Source: Bacteroidales bacterium | GTDB taxonomy: Bacteria > Bacteroidota > Bacteroidia > Bacteroidales > UBA932 | Assembly (NCBI GenBank): GCA_017427885.1 | Contig: JAFRRW010000011.1 | Span: 124,001 to 188,000, forward strand | Length of the DNA: 64,000 nt | Direction of reading: 5' to 3' | Part shown: positions 24,085 through 34,115 of the stretch, in pieces | Layout of the letters: each line of letters begins with the position of its first letter | How positions within the stretch are numbered: the first letter of the stretch is position 1 | Made by a program: the position numbers and the translations under genes | The notes under the pieces: model-generated | What the model saw: only the letters and a program-made list of their open reading frames with translations | What the model was told of the DNA's origin: nothing | Database searches by the model: none

Positions 24085-26280
24085 CTATCCTACAACCGCT
24101 CCGTTGGCAACGGCCTCCTCGGGGATGACGATTCTCATCGACCCGTCGCCCTGCTTGGCCATAAGTATCATTCCCTTGGACTCTATCCCCTTGATCGTAC
24201 GGGGCTTGAGGTTGGCGAGAATGCATATCTGCTTTCCAACCATATCCTCCGGCTTGTAGTATTCCGCGATGCCAGACACGATAACCCTCCTGTCCAGGCC
24301 GGTGTCTATCGTGAGCTTGAGCAGTTTGTCGGTCTTCGGAACCCTTTCTGCCTCAAGGACGGTAGCCGTGCGGATGTCCATACGGCCGAATTCCTCGAAG
24401 GTCACCTCCTCTTTCTGAGGTTCCACCCGGCTAGCCGCGGCCGCCTCCGCCGCTGCTTCGTTCGCAGCCTTGGTCGCATTCAGTTTCGCCACCTGGGTGT
24501 CCACCACGCTGTCTTCTATCTTGCTGAACAGCAGGGTGGCCTCGCCGAGTTGGTGTCCGGCGGGAAGGATGGCGTCCGAACCGAGGTCTTCCCATTTCAG
24601 GACAAGGGAGTACATCGGGTCGCGCAGTTCTCCGCAGGAAACGGTGTGCCTGGCCCTTCCTTCAAAGGGAGCGAAACAATTCTCAGTCGCAACGAATCTC
24701 AAATCATCGCCCCTTCGGAGGTCGTTTCCGGCCTCGATGTCCACGCGGAGGATTCCGCGCAATTTTTCCGCCGAGAACGGCAGGAAGGGCTCGAAGGCGA
24801 TGGCGAGGTCGGCGCAGATCTGGAGGCAGGTGCGCAGGATAGACGCCGCCCTGTCGAGGTCTGTCTTGGCGACAGCCCAGGGCTCGGTGTCGGAGATGTA
24901 TTTATTGCCTATGCGGGCTATGTTCATAGCCTCCTTGAGGGCCTCGCGGAAATGGAAGGTCTCCAGGTATTTCTCAAGGGCTGCCCTGCAGACGGGAATC
25001 TGGTCCAGTGTCTCCCTGTCGATGGCCTCGGGCTTGAGGTCTTCGGGGACCCTGCCGTCGAACCATTTCTTGGTGAGGACGACCGCGCGATTCACGAAAT
25101 TGCCGAATATGGCCACCAACTCAGAATTGTTCCTCTGCTGGAAATCCTTCCAGGTGAAGTCGTTGTCCTTAGTCTCGGGGGCGTTGGCGCAGAGGGCGTA
25201 CCTCAGCACGTCCTCCTGGCCCGGGAAGTCCGCGAGATATTCCTGGAGCCACACGGCCCAGTTGCGGGAGGTGGATATCTTGTCCCCCTCGAGGTTCAGG
25301 AATTCGTTGGCGGGCACATTGTCGGGAAGGATGTAATCGCCGTGGGCCTTAAGCATCGACGGGAAGACTATGCAGTGGAAGACGATGTTGTCCTTTCCGA
25401 TGAAATGGATCAGGCGGGTGTCGGGGTCCTTCCACCATTTCTCCCAGGAACGGGGGAGGAGTTCTTTCGTGTTGGATATATATCCTATGGGGGCGTCGAA
25501 CCAGACGTAAAGCACTTTGCCTTCGGCGCCTTCCACGGGAACCGGGATGCCCCAGTCGAGGTCGCGGCTCACGGCCCTGGGCTGGAGATGCCCGTCCAGC
25601 CAGGACTTGCACTGGCCGTAGACGTTGGTCTTCCACTCCTTGTGGTTCTCGAGGATCCAGTCCTTCAGCCAGGGCTCGTATTTGTCCAGGGGAAGGTACC
25701 AGTGCTTGGTCTTCACCTTCCTCGGGGCGCTTCCGCTGAGGGCCGACCGGGGGTCGATGAGTTCCTCGGGGCTGAGGGTGGAACCGCATTTCTCACACTG
25801 GTCGCCATAGGCGCCTGGATTGCCGCATTTGGGGCAGGTACCCGTGATGTACCGGTCCGCAAGGAAGGTTTTCGCCTCGTCGTCGTAGAACTGCTCGCTC
25901 TCCCTGGTGATGAATTTCCCCTCGTCATAGAGTTTCCTGAAGAAATCGGAAGCCAGGGAATGGTGTACCTTCGAGGTGGTCCTGGAATAGATGTCGAAGT
26001 TGATGCCAAGACCCGAGAAAGAGTCCTTGATTATCCTGTTGTACTTGTCTACTATATCCTGTGGAGAAACTCCCTGCTTGCGCGCCTTTATGGTGATGGG
26101 GACCCCGTGCTCATCGCTTCCGCACACGAACAGCACGTCTTCGCCCCTCATCCTGAGATACCTTACATAGATGTCGGCCGGCACGTACACACCGGCGAGA
26201 TGTCCTATGTGGACCGGGCCGTTGGCATACGGCAGGGCGCAGGTTACCAGGGTTCTCTTGAAATTCTTTTCCATATTCAT
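24085..26280 (-). CDS. metG: methionyl-tRNA synthetase
   Basis: 731 residues. Class I synthetase charging tRNA-Met. HIGH is at 24-27 ([11 protein letters not shown]), the zinc knuckle [18 protein letters not shown] is near 155-172, and the KMSKS equivalent is KISTS near 334 ([12 protein letters not shown]), a variant usual in this branch. The C-terminal 110 residues are an EMAP-type tRNA-binding OB-fold ([38 protein letters not shown]), preceded by an Ala/Glu-rich linker. The ATG overlaps the dnaG stop as ATGA; an ATG two codons later is possible. murB follows after 4 bp. Confidence 0.96.
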   Translation of the reverse strand: MNMEKNFKRTLVTCALPYANGPVHIGHLAGVYVPADIYVRYLRMRGEDVLFVCGSDEHGVPITIKARKQGVSPQDIVDKYNRIIKDSFSGLGINFDIYSRTTSKVHHSLASDFFRKLYDEGKFITRESEQFYDDEAKTFLADRYITGTCPKCGNPGAYGDQCEKCGSTLSPEELIDPRSALSGSAPRKVKTKHWYLPLDKYEPWLKDWILENHKEWKTNVYGQCKSWLDGHLQPRAVSRDLDWGIPVPVEGAEGKVLYVWFDAPIGYISNTKELLPRSWEKWWKDPDTRLIHFIGKDNIVFHCIVFPSMLKAHGDYILPDNVPANEFLNLEGDKISTSRNWAVWLQEYLADFPGQEDVLRYALCANAPETKDNDFTWKDFQQRNNSELVAIFGNFVNRAVVLTKKWFDGRVPEDLKPEAIDRETLDQIPVCRAALEKYLETFHFREALKEAMNIARIGNKYISDTEPWAVAKTDLDRAASILRTCLQICADLAIAFEPFLPFSAEKLRGILRVDIEAGNDLRRGDDLRFVATENCFAPFEGRARHTVSCGELRDPMYSLVLKWEDLGSDAILPAGHQLGEATLLFSKIEDSVVDTQVAKLNATKAANEAAAEAAAASRVEPQKEEVTFEEFGRMDIRTATVLEAERVPKTDKLLKLTIDTGLDRRVIVSGIAEYYKPEDMVGKQICILANLKPRTIKGIESKGMILMAKQGDGSMRIVIPEEAVANGAVVG

Positions 26281-28292
26281 TCCTTTTCTTTGTCTCTTCC
26301 TAATTTGACATTGATGGACCTTTTCGCCTTCTGGAGGGTCATCAACTTTTTTATGATGGGCTCCTGCCCTTCCGGCGGCAACGTCCTGAGTTCCTCGTTC
26401 AGCAGGGCAAGCCTTTCCTCCACCCTCTTCTCCTGATACACCAGGATCGCACGGGGGACATATTTCACCAGCCAGGACTCCACCGACATCAGCGAATCGC
26501 TGAAGTTCTTCACGGTCAGTTCGAAAGGAGGAGCGGAGAGCTGGGCGGCGACATAAGCGGTATTGCGGTCGGGACTGTCCAACAGGGCCTTCACAATCTC
26601 CGTCTGGGAATCTCCCTCGTAATAGAGTTCGGCATAGGTTTCATAGATTTTCCGGTAGATCGAATTCTCGAAGGTCGGATCTTCGAGGGAAGCATCTATG
26701 AAATCGAACACGGTCTGCATATCCTCGGGAGAATCTCCCTGGTAGAATTCGGAATCGCTCTCGAACTTCATAGGGGTCGTGCCGTACTGGAGGATAAAGC
26801 CGAGAAGGTCCCTCTCCACCTTGCCTACGGTGAGGTTATCCTCCAGCTGTTCAACGGACGTAATATCGGGATTGCCTTCAGAAACGGGAGGAGCCTGTTC
26901 GACCGAAGGTCCTGGATCACCTTCCTGAACCATGTCATCAGGCGCGACGGTCCTCTCAGCCCTTTCCGCCGCCTTTCGATCCTCCTCCAGTTTTTTCTCC
27001 CTGGTGCGGCGGATCCTCTCGAACAGGATCTGCGAGTCGATGGTAAACCTCGACGAACAATCCTCCACGAATACGGAACGCTTCACCGGGTCGGGAATGT
27101 CGGCAATGGTGTCGGCTATGTCGTTAATGACGTCGGCCCGCTTGAGGGGATCCCCTTTCGCCTCCTCCATCAGGAGTTCGGACTTGAAGGTCACGAAATC
27201 CCTTTCGTTCACAGACAGGAAGTCAAGGACCTCTTCGAGGCTGTGCTTGCGTGCGAAGGAATCGGGGTCGTCCCCGTCCGGGAACAGGACTACCCGCACG
27301 TTGAGCCCCTGGCGGAGAAACATGTCGATACCCCTCAGGGCGGCGTGAATCCCGGCCTGGTCGCCGTCGTACATTATCGTGACGTTGTCGGTGAATCTCT
27401 TTATCAGGCGGATCTGGTTCTCTGTAAGCGCAGTACCGCTGGAGGCCACGACATTAACGATACCCAACTGGTGCATGCTCAGCACGTCGAGATATCCCTC
27501 CACCAGATAGCACTTGTCTTTCTTGACTATCTCTCCTTTGGCGAACCAGATGCCGTAAAGTGACCGCTCCTTGTGATAGATCGGGGATTCTTTGGAATTC
27601 TTGTACTTGGCAATCTTGGCATCGGACTTCAGGGTCCTTGCACCGAAGCCAATAACCCTGCCCGACACCGAATGGATCGGGAAGGTGACGCGGTCAAAGA
27701 AACTGTCCCTCAGGGAACCGTCATCGAATTTTACGCATAATCCGGTTTCATCGAGATACTCCTCCTTGTAACCGGCCGCCAGGGCGGCATCCGCGAGTGA
27801 ATGGCGGCTCTGCGGAGCCCATCCCAGTCCGTATTTCTCTATCGTCGGATCCTCCAGGCCGCGGGAGTGGAAATACTGGAGGCCTATGGCCCTCCCCTCA
27901 TTCTCCTGAAGGGATTTCACAAAGTGCTTCTGGGCGAATTCCGTGACCAGCATCAGGCTCTCCGTGTGCTGGCGTGCGGCTATGTCCTCGGCGCTCTCTT
28001 CTTTCTCCACCACCTCGATGTTGTATTTCCTTGCAAGGTATTTCAGGGCCTCGACATACGTGAGGTGCTCATAGTCCATTATGAATCCAACCGCCGAGCC
28101 CCCCTTGTGGCAGCCGAAACAGTGGTAATATCCCTTGGCGGGATGGACATAGAAGGACGGAGTCTTCTCATTGTGGAACGGGCAGCAGGCAACATAGTCG
28201 GCCCCGCGGCGCTTCAGCGTCACGAAGTCTCCTATCACCTCCTCAATCCTTGCGGTGTCGAGTATCTTGCTGACCGTCTCCTGGGGTATCAT
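26277..28292 (-). CDS. dnaG: DNA primase
   Basis: 671 residues. It makes RNA primers at the replication fork. The N-terminal CHC2 zinc finger has Cys37, His40, Cys58 and Cys61 (CPFH and CFGC). The TOPRIM core follows ([33 protein letters not shown]). The C-terminal helicase-binding region is preceded by an acidic, Pro-rich linker (about residues 430-480). It overlaps metG by 4 bp and begins immediately after the DUF308 gene stop, so the three are a single transcript from the promoter near 28942. Pairing of dnaG with metG is unremarkable for replication/translation runs. Confidence 0.96.
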   Translation of the reverse strand: MIPQETVSKILDTARIEEVIGDFVTLKRRGADYVACCPFHNEKTPSFYVHPAKGYYHCFGCHKGGSAVGFIMDYEHLTYVEALKYLARKYNIEVVEKEESAEDIAARQHTESLMLVTEFAQKHFVKSLQENEGRAIGLQYFHSRGLEDPTIEKYGLGWAPQSRHSLADAALAAGYKEEYLDETGLCVKFDDGSLRDSFFDRVTFPIHSVSGRVIGFGARTLKSDAKIAKYKNSKESPIYHKERSLYGIWFAKGEIVKKDKCYLVEGYLDVLSMHQLGIVNVVASSGTALTENQIRLIKRFTDNVTIMYDGDQAGIHAALRGIDMFLRQGLNVRVVLFPDGDDPDSFARKHSLEEVLDFLSVNERDFVTFKSELLMEEAKGDPLKRADVINDIADTIADIPDPVKRSVFVEDCSSRFTIDSQILFERIRRTREKKLEEDRKAAERAERTVAPDDMVQEGDPGPSVEQAPPVSEGNPDITSVEQLEDNLTVGKVERDLLGFILQYGTTPMKFESDSEFYQGDSPEDMQTVFDFIDASLEDPTFENSIYRKIYETYAELYYEGDSQTEIVKALLDSPDRNTAYVAAQLSAPPFELTVKNFSDSLMSVESWLVKYVPRAILVYQEKRVEERLALLNEELRTLPPEGQEPIIKKLMTLQKAKRSINVKLGRDKEKE

Positions 28293-28919
28293 CTATTCGT
28301 CTTCTTCGTCTGAATCAGCGTAATCCTCCCTCTCATATTCCACTTCCTTCGCCTCCCCTATGCCCGAAGTGTCAAGTTTCCTCACTTCAACGATCTTCAC
28401 AGCCTTCGGCACCCTCCAGGCGGAAATCAGTTCCTGAACCCCATAGAAGATCAGGGCTATTCCGGCGAGCACGCTCATCACCTTAAGGGTGAAAGGATTG
28501 AACACCAGCACAATACCCCCTACTAAAGCGCATATCGACAGAAGGAGGGTGGAAAAGCCTCCGCCAATGAGGGAGAGGGATCCAATGAGGACGATGAGCT
28601 GGAGGGCTCCAAGCAGGATGAGGGCTACGCCTATGAGATAGACGATTAGGCCTGCTACCTGGGTGGGGAAAAGGAAAAGCAGCACGCCGAGCACGACGTC
28701 CACGACCGCATTGGTGACCATCAGGCCCGGGGATCCGGATTTCTTGCTGATCAGGCCGTACATCAGGGAAATCACCCCGGCGACGATCAGGAAGGCGGCG
28801 ATGATCTTGACGACCTTAATGCTGGCATCAGTGGCCAGAATCATCACCAGGCCGATACCTATGGCCGCAACGGCACGGAGGATACTGCTGAATTTGCTCT
28901 TATAACCAAAGGTAATCAT
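28293..28919 (-). CDS. DUF308 (HdeD-like) membrane protein
   Basis: 208 residues with six hydrophobic helices in three pairs (IGIGLVMILATDASIKVVKI; VDVVLGVLLFLFPTQVAGLI; ICALVGGIVLVFNPF), the repeated DUF308 unit of HdeD-type inner-membrane proteins. HdeD is tied to acid stress in enterics, but the role of DUF308 proteins in Bacteroidetes is unknown. It ends in an acidic, charged tail (VEYEREDYADSDEEDE) expected to face the cytoplasm. It is the first gene of the dnaG-metG-murB run and abuts dnaG with no spacer. Confidence 0.85.
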   Translation of the reverse strand: MITFGYKSKFSSILRAVAAIGIGLVMILATDASIKVVKIIAAFLIVAGVISLMYGLISKKSGSPGLMVTNAVVDVVLGVLLFLFPTQVAGLIVYLIGVALILLGALQLIVLIGSLSLIGGGFSTLLLSICALVGGIVLVFNPFTLKVMSVLAGIALIFYGVQELISAWRVPKAVKIVEVRKLDTSGIGEAKEVEYEREDYADSDEEDE

Positions 28920-28941
28920 ATTTCATAAGTGTATATAGATG

Positions 28942-28949
28942 CAAAATTA
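28942..28949 (-). promoter_or_regulatory. -7 box for the DUF308-dnaG-metG operon
   Basis: The minus strand reads TAATTTTG, 22 bp before the ATG at 28919. A plus-strand TAATTTCG (28962-28969), one base off consensus, could serve the divergent PHP gene starting at 28974. Confidence 0.55.
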
Positions 28950-28973
28950 TGAATTTTTCACTAATTTCGCAGT

Positions 28974-29864
28974 ATGTTTTTCGACACTCACGTTCACAGC
29001 CAGTTTTCTTTCGACGGATCAAGGACTTCCGTAGAGAGGAGCGCCCGGGAAGCCATAGTCGGAGGACTTGGCGGAATCTGCATCACCGATCACAACGACA
29101 TCTTCGTCCCCTCCGGAAAAGCCGGGCACGGGGAGACGGGCAAGGAAGATTTCGACGTCGCCGCCCAGCAGGCCGAAATCGACAGGGTGAATGCCGCCAT
29201 AGCCTCCGGAAAAGTGGAGAAGGGAGGAATCCTGGAGGGGGTTACCCGAGACACCTGGCCCCGCGTAAAGAAGTTCAGGGTGTTCAAGGGCGTGGAGGTC
29301 GGAATGTACAGGGAGGCCCGGGAGAAGGTCCGCAAATATCTCTCGGAGAATGAGTTCGACCAGGTCATCGCCTCCGTCCACTATCTCGACGACACCGATC
29401 CGTACTGGGGGGAATACTATAACGGCAAGAACTGGAAAGAGGCCTACGGCCATTATCTGGACACCGTCTATTCCGAAATGAAATGGCTGGGGAACGACTT
29501 CGACATCCTCGGGCATTTCGACTACATCGCCCGTTACGCCCCCTATCCCAAGCAGAGCATCTTCTACCGGGATTTCGCAGGTGAGATTGATGAGATCCTG
29601 AAATTCCTCGCAAGGGAAGGCAAGGGCCTGGAAATCAACACGAAGACTTATCAGAAATACGGACTCCGCACCCCGGAACTGGACCGCGACATCCTGATGC
29701 GCTACCGGGAGGTCGGCGGAGAGATCATCACCCTGGGTTCGGACGCCCACGACCCCACCCGGGTGGGTGACAAGTTCATGTACTACGCCCAGTACGTCAA
29801 GATGTTCGGCTTCCGCTGGCTCGCCCATTACGAAGGCCGCCGCCTCAAGCAGGTGACGATTTAG
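28974..29864 (+). CDS. PHP-domain phosphatase/phosphoesterase (HisJ-like)
   Basis: 296 residues. The PHP metal-binding motifs are visible: DTHVHSQFSFDG at the N terminus, ICITDHNDI, VIASVHYLDD, and the final GSDAHDPTRVGD. This arrangement is that of histidinol-phosphatase (HisJ/HisK-like) proteins, which hydrolyse phosphate monoesters with a multinuclear metal centre. No his genes are nearby, so substrate assignment to histidinol phosphate is only family-based. The ATG lies 5 bp past a near-consensus promoter box and the HxH motif is at residues 6-8, so the start is sound. It stands alone on the plus strand. Confidence 0.85.
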   Translation: MFFDTHVHSQFSFDGSRTSVERSAREAIVGGLGGICITDHNDIFVPSGKAGHGETGKEDFDVAAQQAEIDRVNAAIASGKVEKGGILEGVTRDTWPRVKKFRVFKGVEVGMYREAREKVRKYLSENEFDQVIASVHYLDDTDPYWGEYYNGKNWKEAYGHYLDTVYSEMKWLGNDFDILGHFDYIARYAPYPKQSIFYRDFAGEIDEILKFLAREGKGLEINTKTYQKYGLRTPELDRDILMRYREVGGEIITLGSDAHDPTRVGDKFMYYAQYVKMFGFRWLAHYEGRRLKQVTI

Positions 29865-29922
29865 CCCTATCAGGGTCGTATCTTCATATCATATCCGTAA
29901 AACCATCATCACACATCACCCA

Positions 29923-30777
29923 ATGAAGAGAATTCCTATCATCCTGGCATTATTCTCCTGCTCCGTTGCCGTTTGCGCCCAGGAGGTTACCTTCAAGAAG
30001 ATCTTCCGACAGGATTACAGTTGTGAAAAGGGATACGGCATACAGGGGGCGGCTAGTTTTGGAAACAAGTTTTTCCAGTTCCATGAAGGGAATCCTGCGA
30101 TAGTCGTTTACAGCCTGCCCGACGGCCGCGTTCTGGATGAGATCGTCACGGACAGGGTGAAAACCTGGCACAACAACACCGCCGACTTCTCGACGAAATA
30201 TTTCTCCACAGGTGACAAATACCCTCTCCTTTACGCCAGCCAGGAGAATATCAACGAGCATAAAGCCCTGGTTTACAGAATATTGGATAAGAACGGAAAA
30301 CTTTCTCTCGAAACGGTCCAGACCATCGTGTTCCCCGAACCTCTTCATATGGGCCTGTACTATCCGAATATCGCCGTGGATCCCGAGGGCAGGTATATCT
30401 ATTTGACAGGTTTCAGCCGCAACAGCTACGGAGACCCCCGTTTCGGGAATGGCGTCCAGATCCTCAGATTCCGCCTTCCTTCCATCGAGGAAGGAGAGAC
30501 GGTCTGCCTGGGCACAGCCGATATCCAGGAGAGGTACTGCACGGAATTCAAGGAGGCCACGCAAGGAGCGACTGTCAAGGATGGGAAGTTATACCAGGTT
30601 TTCGGAGGTCCCGGCGACAGCTGCCTTGTCTGCACCGACCTTTCTTCAGGAGCAGAGGTGTTCAAGTCCCAACTTAACGGAATACCCGGAGAACCGGAAG
30701 GCCTCGGATTCTATGAAGGCCACCTGGTCGTAAGTTGCAATGAAGGAGACGTCTTTATAAGCGAAGCGACCTTCTGA
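29923..30777 (+). CDS. exported beta-propeller-like protein
   Basis: 284 residues. The signal peptide MKRIPIILALFSCSVAVCAQ is clear; SCSVAVC does not make a convincing lipobox. The mature part alternates short strands with turns (NPAIVVYSLPDGRVLDEIVT; YYPNIAVDPEGRYIYLTGFS; GVQILRFRLPSIEEGE; LGFYEGHLVVSCNEGDVFIS), consistent with a small beta-propeller of the TolB/6-bladed type often found exported in Bacteroidales. No catalytic residues can be named. It is 58 bp after the PHP gene and converges on the DUF1015 gene with only 16 bp between stops. Confidence 0.65.
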   Translation: MKRIPIILALFSCSVAVCAQEVTFKKIFRQDYSCEKGYGIQGAASFGNKFFQFHEGNPAIVVYSLPDGRVLDEIVTDRVKTWHNNTADFSTKYFSTGDKYPLLYASQENINEHKALVYRILDKNGKLSLETVQTIVFPEPLHMGLYYPNIAVDPEGRYIYLTGFSRNSYGDPRFGNGVQILRFRLPSIEEGETVCLGTADIQERYCTEFKEATQGATVKDGKLYQVFGGPGDSCLVCTDLSSGAEVFKSQLNGIPGEPEGLGFYEGHLVVSCNEGDVFISEATF

Positions 30778-30793
30778 CTTCCTGATCCCGATA

Positions 30794-32035
30794 CTACGCC
30801 AGCGAATGGATGGCCAGGCCGGAGCGGAGCTTTGGTTCGAACCAGGTCGTCTTCGGAGGCATTATGTTGCCGCTGTCGGCGATGTCGATGAGCTGCTTCA
30901 TCGAAACGGGATAGAGGGCGAAGGCAACCTTCATCTCGCCGCTGTCCACCCTGCGGGAGAGTTCCCCGAGCCCGCGTATACCGCCTACGAAGTCGATCCT
31001 CTTGTCCGTACGCAGGTCCTTGATGCCGAGGATTCGGTCAAGGACAAGGTTGGAAAGGATGGTAACGTCGAGAACGCCTATCGGGTCGCTGTCATCGTAG
31101 CGGCCGGCCTTGGCCGTAAGGCTGTACCAGACGCCGTCTAGATACATTGAGAAATTGTGAAGGGCTGCCGGATGGAAAGGCTCCGTTCCCTTGGCCTCAA
31201 CGGTGAAATCCTTCTCAAGTTCTTTGAGGAAAGCGCCGGAGTCGAGACCGTTCAGGTCCTTCACCACGCGGTTGTAGTCCAGGATCTTGAGCTGGCTCTC
31301 CGGGAAGCAGACCGTCATGAAATAGTTGTATTCCTCATTCCCCGTGTGGTTGGGATTCAGGGCCCTTTTCTCGGCTCCGACACGGGCGGCCGCGGCGGTA
31401 CGGTGATGGCCGTCGGCCACATAGAAGGCGTCCACCGCCGTGGTGAACAGTTCCGTGATCCTCTGCACGGTCTTCCTGTCGGATATCACCCAGAACCTGT
31501 GGCCGAAACCGTTCTCGTCAACGAAATCGTACTCCGGAGTCCCTGCTGCCGCATCCGCAACGATGGCGTTGAGTTCCGCATTGTCCTTATAGGCAAAGAA
31601 TACGGGCTCGATGTTGGCGTTCTGGATGCGGACGTGGATCATACGGTCGTCCTCCTTGTCCTTGCGGGTGAGTTCGTGCTTCTTGATCTTACCCTCGGCA
31701 TAATCGTCAGTGTGGGCGCAGAGCACGAGGCCGTACTGGGTTCTGTCCCCCATAGTCTGTGCATAGACATAGTAGCAGGGTTTGGGATCCTGAACGAGCC
31801 AACCCTTCTCCTTCCACGCCTTGAAATTCTCGACTGCCCTGTCATATACACGCGGGTCGTGGTCCGGAAGGATGGGATTGAAATCTATCTCGGGCTTCGT
31901 GATGTGAAGGAGGGACTTCTCCCCTGCCATATCCCTGGCCTCTTCCGAGTTCAGCACGTCATATGGGGGTGCCGCCACCTCGGTGACGATGTCTTTCGGG
32001 GGCCTTATCGCGGCGAACGGTTTTACTCTTACCAT
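30794..32035 (-). CDS. DUF1015 family protein of the serine-biosynthesis operon
   Basis: 413 residues, typical DUF1015 length. Conserved family blocks are present: VKPFAAIRPPKDIVTEVAAP with PPYDVLN, then YYVYAQTMGDRTQYGLVLCA, and the central VADGHHRTAAAARVGAE, whose Asp-Gly-His-His-Arg motif recalls ParB/sulfiredoxin-like catalytic loops. The exact reaction is not established to my knowledge. It starts 6 bp after serA, itself 6 bp after serC, so the three form one operon. That linkage suggests a role in serine or phosphoserine metabolism, possibly as a kinase- or phosphatase-like enzyme. That role is an inference. Confidence 0.85.
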   Translation of the reverse strand: MVRVKPFAAIRPPKDIVTEVAAPPYDVLNSEEARDMAGEKSLLHITKPEIDFNPILPDHDPRVYDRAVENFKAWKEKGWLVQDPKPCYYVYAQTMGDRTQYGLVLCAHTDDYAEGKIKKHELTRKDKEDDRMIHVRIQNANIEPVFFAYKDNAELNAIVADAAAGTPEYDFVDENGFGHRFWVISDRKTVQRITELFTTAVDAFYVADGHHRTAAAARVGAEKRALNPNHTGNEEYNYFMTVCFPESQLKILDYNRVVKDLNGLDSGAFLKELEKDFTVEAKGTEPFHPAALHNFSMYLDGVWYSLTAKAGRYDDSDPIGVLDVTILSNLVLDRILGIKDLRTDKRIDFVGGIRGLGELSRRVDSGEMKVAFALYPVSMKQLIDIADSGNIMPPKTTWFEPKLRSGLAIHSLA

Positions 32036-32041
32036 AGCGTC

Positions 32042-32962
32042 CTATCTGTTGAGCTGGAACCTGGTGTTGCCCGTGGCGAAGAAATCGCAGATCTGACGGG
32101 CGGCGGCGATGCCGGCGTTGATGTTGGCCTCGGCGGTCTGGGCGCCCATTTTCTTGGGGGTCGCGAAGACGCGCAGGCCGAAACGCTCCTGCAGGGCGGC
32201 CAGGTTGTCCGGCGCCACGTCGGCGACGTATTTGAGGTCCGGACGTTCCTCCAGGGACTTTTCAAGACCGGCCTCGTCGATGACCTCCTTGCGGGCGGTG
32301 TTGACCAGGGTGGCCCCCTTCGGCATCTTCATCATAAGGTCATAACCGATGCTCCCTATGGTCTGGGGAGTGGCCGGAATGTGCAGGCTGAGGAAGTCGC
32401 TTCCGGCGTAAAGTTCGTCAAGAGACTCCACTGGTTCGGCCCCTCCGGCACGGATCTGCTCGGGAGTGAGGAACGGGTCGAGAGCCTTGACCTTCATCCC
32501 GAGGGCCGCGGCTTTGGCGCCCACGAGACGGCCGACATTACCGAAAGCCTGGATGCCGAGGGTCTTGCCCTGGATTTCGGAACCGGTGGCGGGGGTGAAC
32601 TGCGTACGGGCCATATAGATCATCAGCGCTATGGCCAGTTCGGCGACGGCGTTGGAGTTCTGGCCCGGGGTGTTCATCGCCACTATCCCGTGAGCGGTGC
32701 ACGCCGGAAGGTCGAGGTTGTCGAATCCGGCTCCCGCGCGGACTACGATCTTGAGTTTCGGCGCGGCGGCGACGACTTCCGCGGTGACCTTGTCCGAACG
32801 GACGATCAATGCGTCGGCATCGGCTACAGCGGCGACGAAGTCCGCCTGGTCAGCGTATTTTTCAAGCAGGGCGAGTTCGTGCCCCGCTTCCTCCACAATC
32901 TTGCGGATACCGGCCACGGCTACTGCCGCAAAGGGCTTCTGGGTTGCTACTAGTATCTTCAT
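32042..32962 (-). CDS. serA: D-3-phosphoglycerate dehydrogenase, short form
   Basis: 306 residues, the short type without an ACT regulatory domain. It oxidises 3-phosphoglycerate to 3-phosphohydroxypyruvate with NAD, the first step of serine synthesis. The Rossmann signature LGIQAFGNVGRLVGAKA is present, with the D-2-hydroxyacid dehydrogenase blocks VVRAGAGFDNLDL, GATLVNTARKEVIDEAGL and VADVAPDNL. The usual catalytic His near the C terminus is not in an obvious GxH context here. serC starts the operon upstream and DUF1015 follows. Lack of an ACT domain implies no direct allosteric feedback by serine. Confidence 0.92.
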   Translation of the reverse strand: MKILVATQKPFAAVAVAGIRKIVEEAGHELALLEKYADQADFVAAVADADALIVRSDKVTAEVVAAAPKLKIVVRAGAGFDNLDLPACTAHGIVAMNTPGQNSNAVAELAIALMIYMARTQFTPATGSEIQGKTLGIQAFGNVGRLVGAKAAALGMKVKALDPFLTPEQIRAGGAEPVESLDELYAGSDFLSLHIPATPQTIGSIGYDLMMKMPKGATLVNTARKEVIDEAGLEKSLEERPDLKYVADVAPDNLAALQERFGLRVFATPKKMGAQTAEANINAGIAAARQICDFFATGNTRFQLNR

Positions 32963-32968
32963 TTTCCT

Positions 32969-34042
32969 TTATTTCCTGAGGGTTTCGAAATCCTGCATGG
33001 CCTTGACGAGGGCGTCGACGTCCTCCTGGGAGCAGGCGTTGTAGAGGGATGCGCGGAATCCTCCGACGCTCCTGTGTCCCTTTATTCCTATGATATTCCT
33101 TTCCTTCGAGAAGGCGAGGAACTCGTCGGCAAGGGCCTCACGGCCTTCGGCCATCACGAAGCAGACATTCATTATGGAACGGTCCTCCTTGTCGGCTGTG
33201 CCGCGGAACAGGGAATTGCGGTCGATCTCGGCATAGAGGGTGTCGGCCTTCCTGACGTCGATCCTGTGCATTTCTTCCACGCCGCCCATCGACTTGACCC
33301 ACTTCAGGGTCTCGTTCATTACGTATATGCTGAACACCGGAGGGGTGTTGAACATGCTGCCCTTGTCAATGTGGGTGCGGTAGTCGAGCATTGTGGGAAG
33401 GTAGCGGGACACCTTTCCGAGGCCGTCCTTGCGGATGATGGCGAATATCACGCCCGCAGGACCGGCGTTCTTCTGGGCTCCGCCGTAGATCATCTCGTAC
33501 TTGCTCACGTCGACGGGACGGCTGAGGATGTCGGAGGACATGTCGGCGATGAGGGGGACGGGACAGTCCATGTCGTGGCGGATCTCGGTGCCGTAAATGG
33601 TATTGTTGGTAGTAATATGCAGATAATCAAGATCCTTGGGGATGTCGAAACCCTTGGGGATATAGCAGTAGTTCCTGTCGGCGGAAGATGCTATGGCATA
33701 AGCGTTTCCCAGGCCCGTAGCCTCCTTGAGGGCCTTCTTGGCCCAGACTCCGGTCTCGAGGTAGGCAGCCTTGTTCTCAAGGTAGTTCATCGCCACATAC
33801 AGGAACTGCAGGCTGGCGCCGCCTCCGAGGAAGATGACCTCATAACCTTCGGGGATGTTCAGAAGCTCCTTCCACAGGGCCCTGGTCTCCTCCATCGTGG
33901 CCTCCCACTCCTTGGTACGGTGTGATATGGAAAGAAGGGAAACACCCGTGCCCTTGAAATCCTTGATCGCCTCTATCGCCCTGTCGTACACGACCTGCGG
34001 AAGCAGGCAGGGGCCGGCATTGAAAACGTGAACTTTGCTCAT
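32969..34042 (-). CDS. serC: phosphoserine aminotransferase
   Basis: 357 residues, normal length. PLP enzyme that converts 3-phosphohydroxypyruvate plus glutamate to phosphoserine, and also acts in pyridoxine synthesis in some bacteria. The start [20 protein letters not shown] and the PLP-lysine context [14 protein letters not shown] (Lys191) are conserved, as are ISHRTKEW near residue 40 and [15 protein letters not shown] near the end. It leads a tight operon serC-serA-DUF1015 with 6-bp gaps, and its own -7 box lies at 34100-34107. Confidence 0.96.
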   Translation of the reverse strand: MSKVHVFNAGPCLLPQVVYDRAIEAIKDFKGTGVSLLSISHRTKEWEATMEETRALWKELLNIPEGYEVIFLGGGASLQFLYVAMNYLENKAAYLETGVWAKKALKEATGLGNAYAIASSADRNYCYIPKGFDIPKDLDYLHITTNNTIYGTEIRHDMDCPVPLIADMSSDILSRPVDVSKYEMIYGGAQKNAGPAGVIFAIIRKDGLGKVSRYLPTMLDYRTHIDKGSMFNTPPVFSIYVMNETLKWVKSMGGVEEMHRIDVRKADTLYAEIDRNSLFRGTADKEDRSIMNVCFVMAEGREALADEFLAFSKERNIIGIKGHRSVGGFRASLYNACSQEDVDALVKAMQDFETLRK

Positions 34043-34099
34043 ATTACAGTTTTTAATCGTTTTTTATCTTTCAACTTTGAATTAAAATGAAAAGTGCCA

Positions 34100-34107
34100 C
34101 AAATATA
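34100..34107 (-). promoter_or_regulatory. -7 box for serC-serA-DUF1015
   Basis: The minus strand reads TATATTTG, 57 bp upstream of serC. It overlaps a perfect 15-bp palindrome AGATAATAATTATCT (34107-34121) that runs into the pyrB stop and might be an operator. Confidence 0.55.
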
Positions 34108-34115
34108 GATAATAA

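Noticed and set aside
23608-26436. A 942-codon open frame on the plus strand
   Set aside because: It is antisense to murB and metG, whose protein families are certain; its translation is rich in Gly, Val, Glu and His in the manner of a high-G+C shadow frame and matches no family.
31157-32953. A 598-codon open frame on the plus strand
   Set aside because: Antisense to DUF1015 and serA; no start context, motif or promoter.
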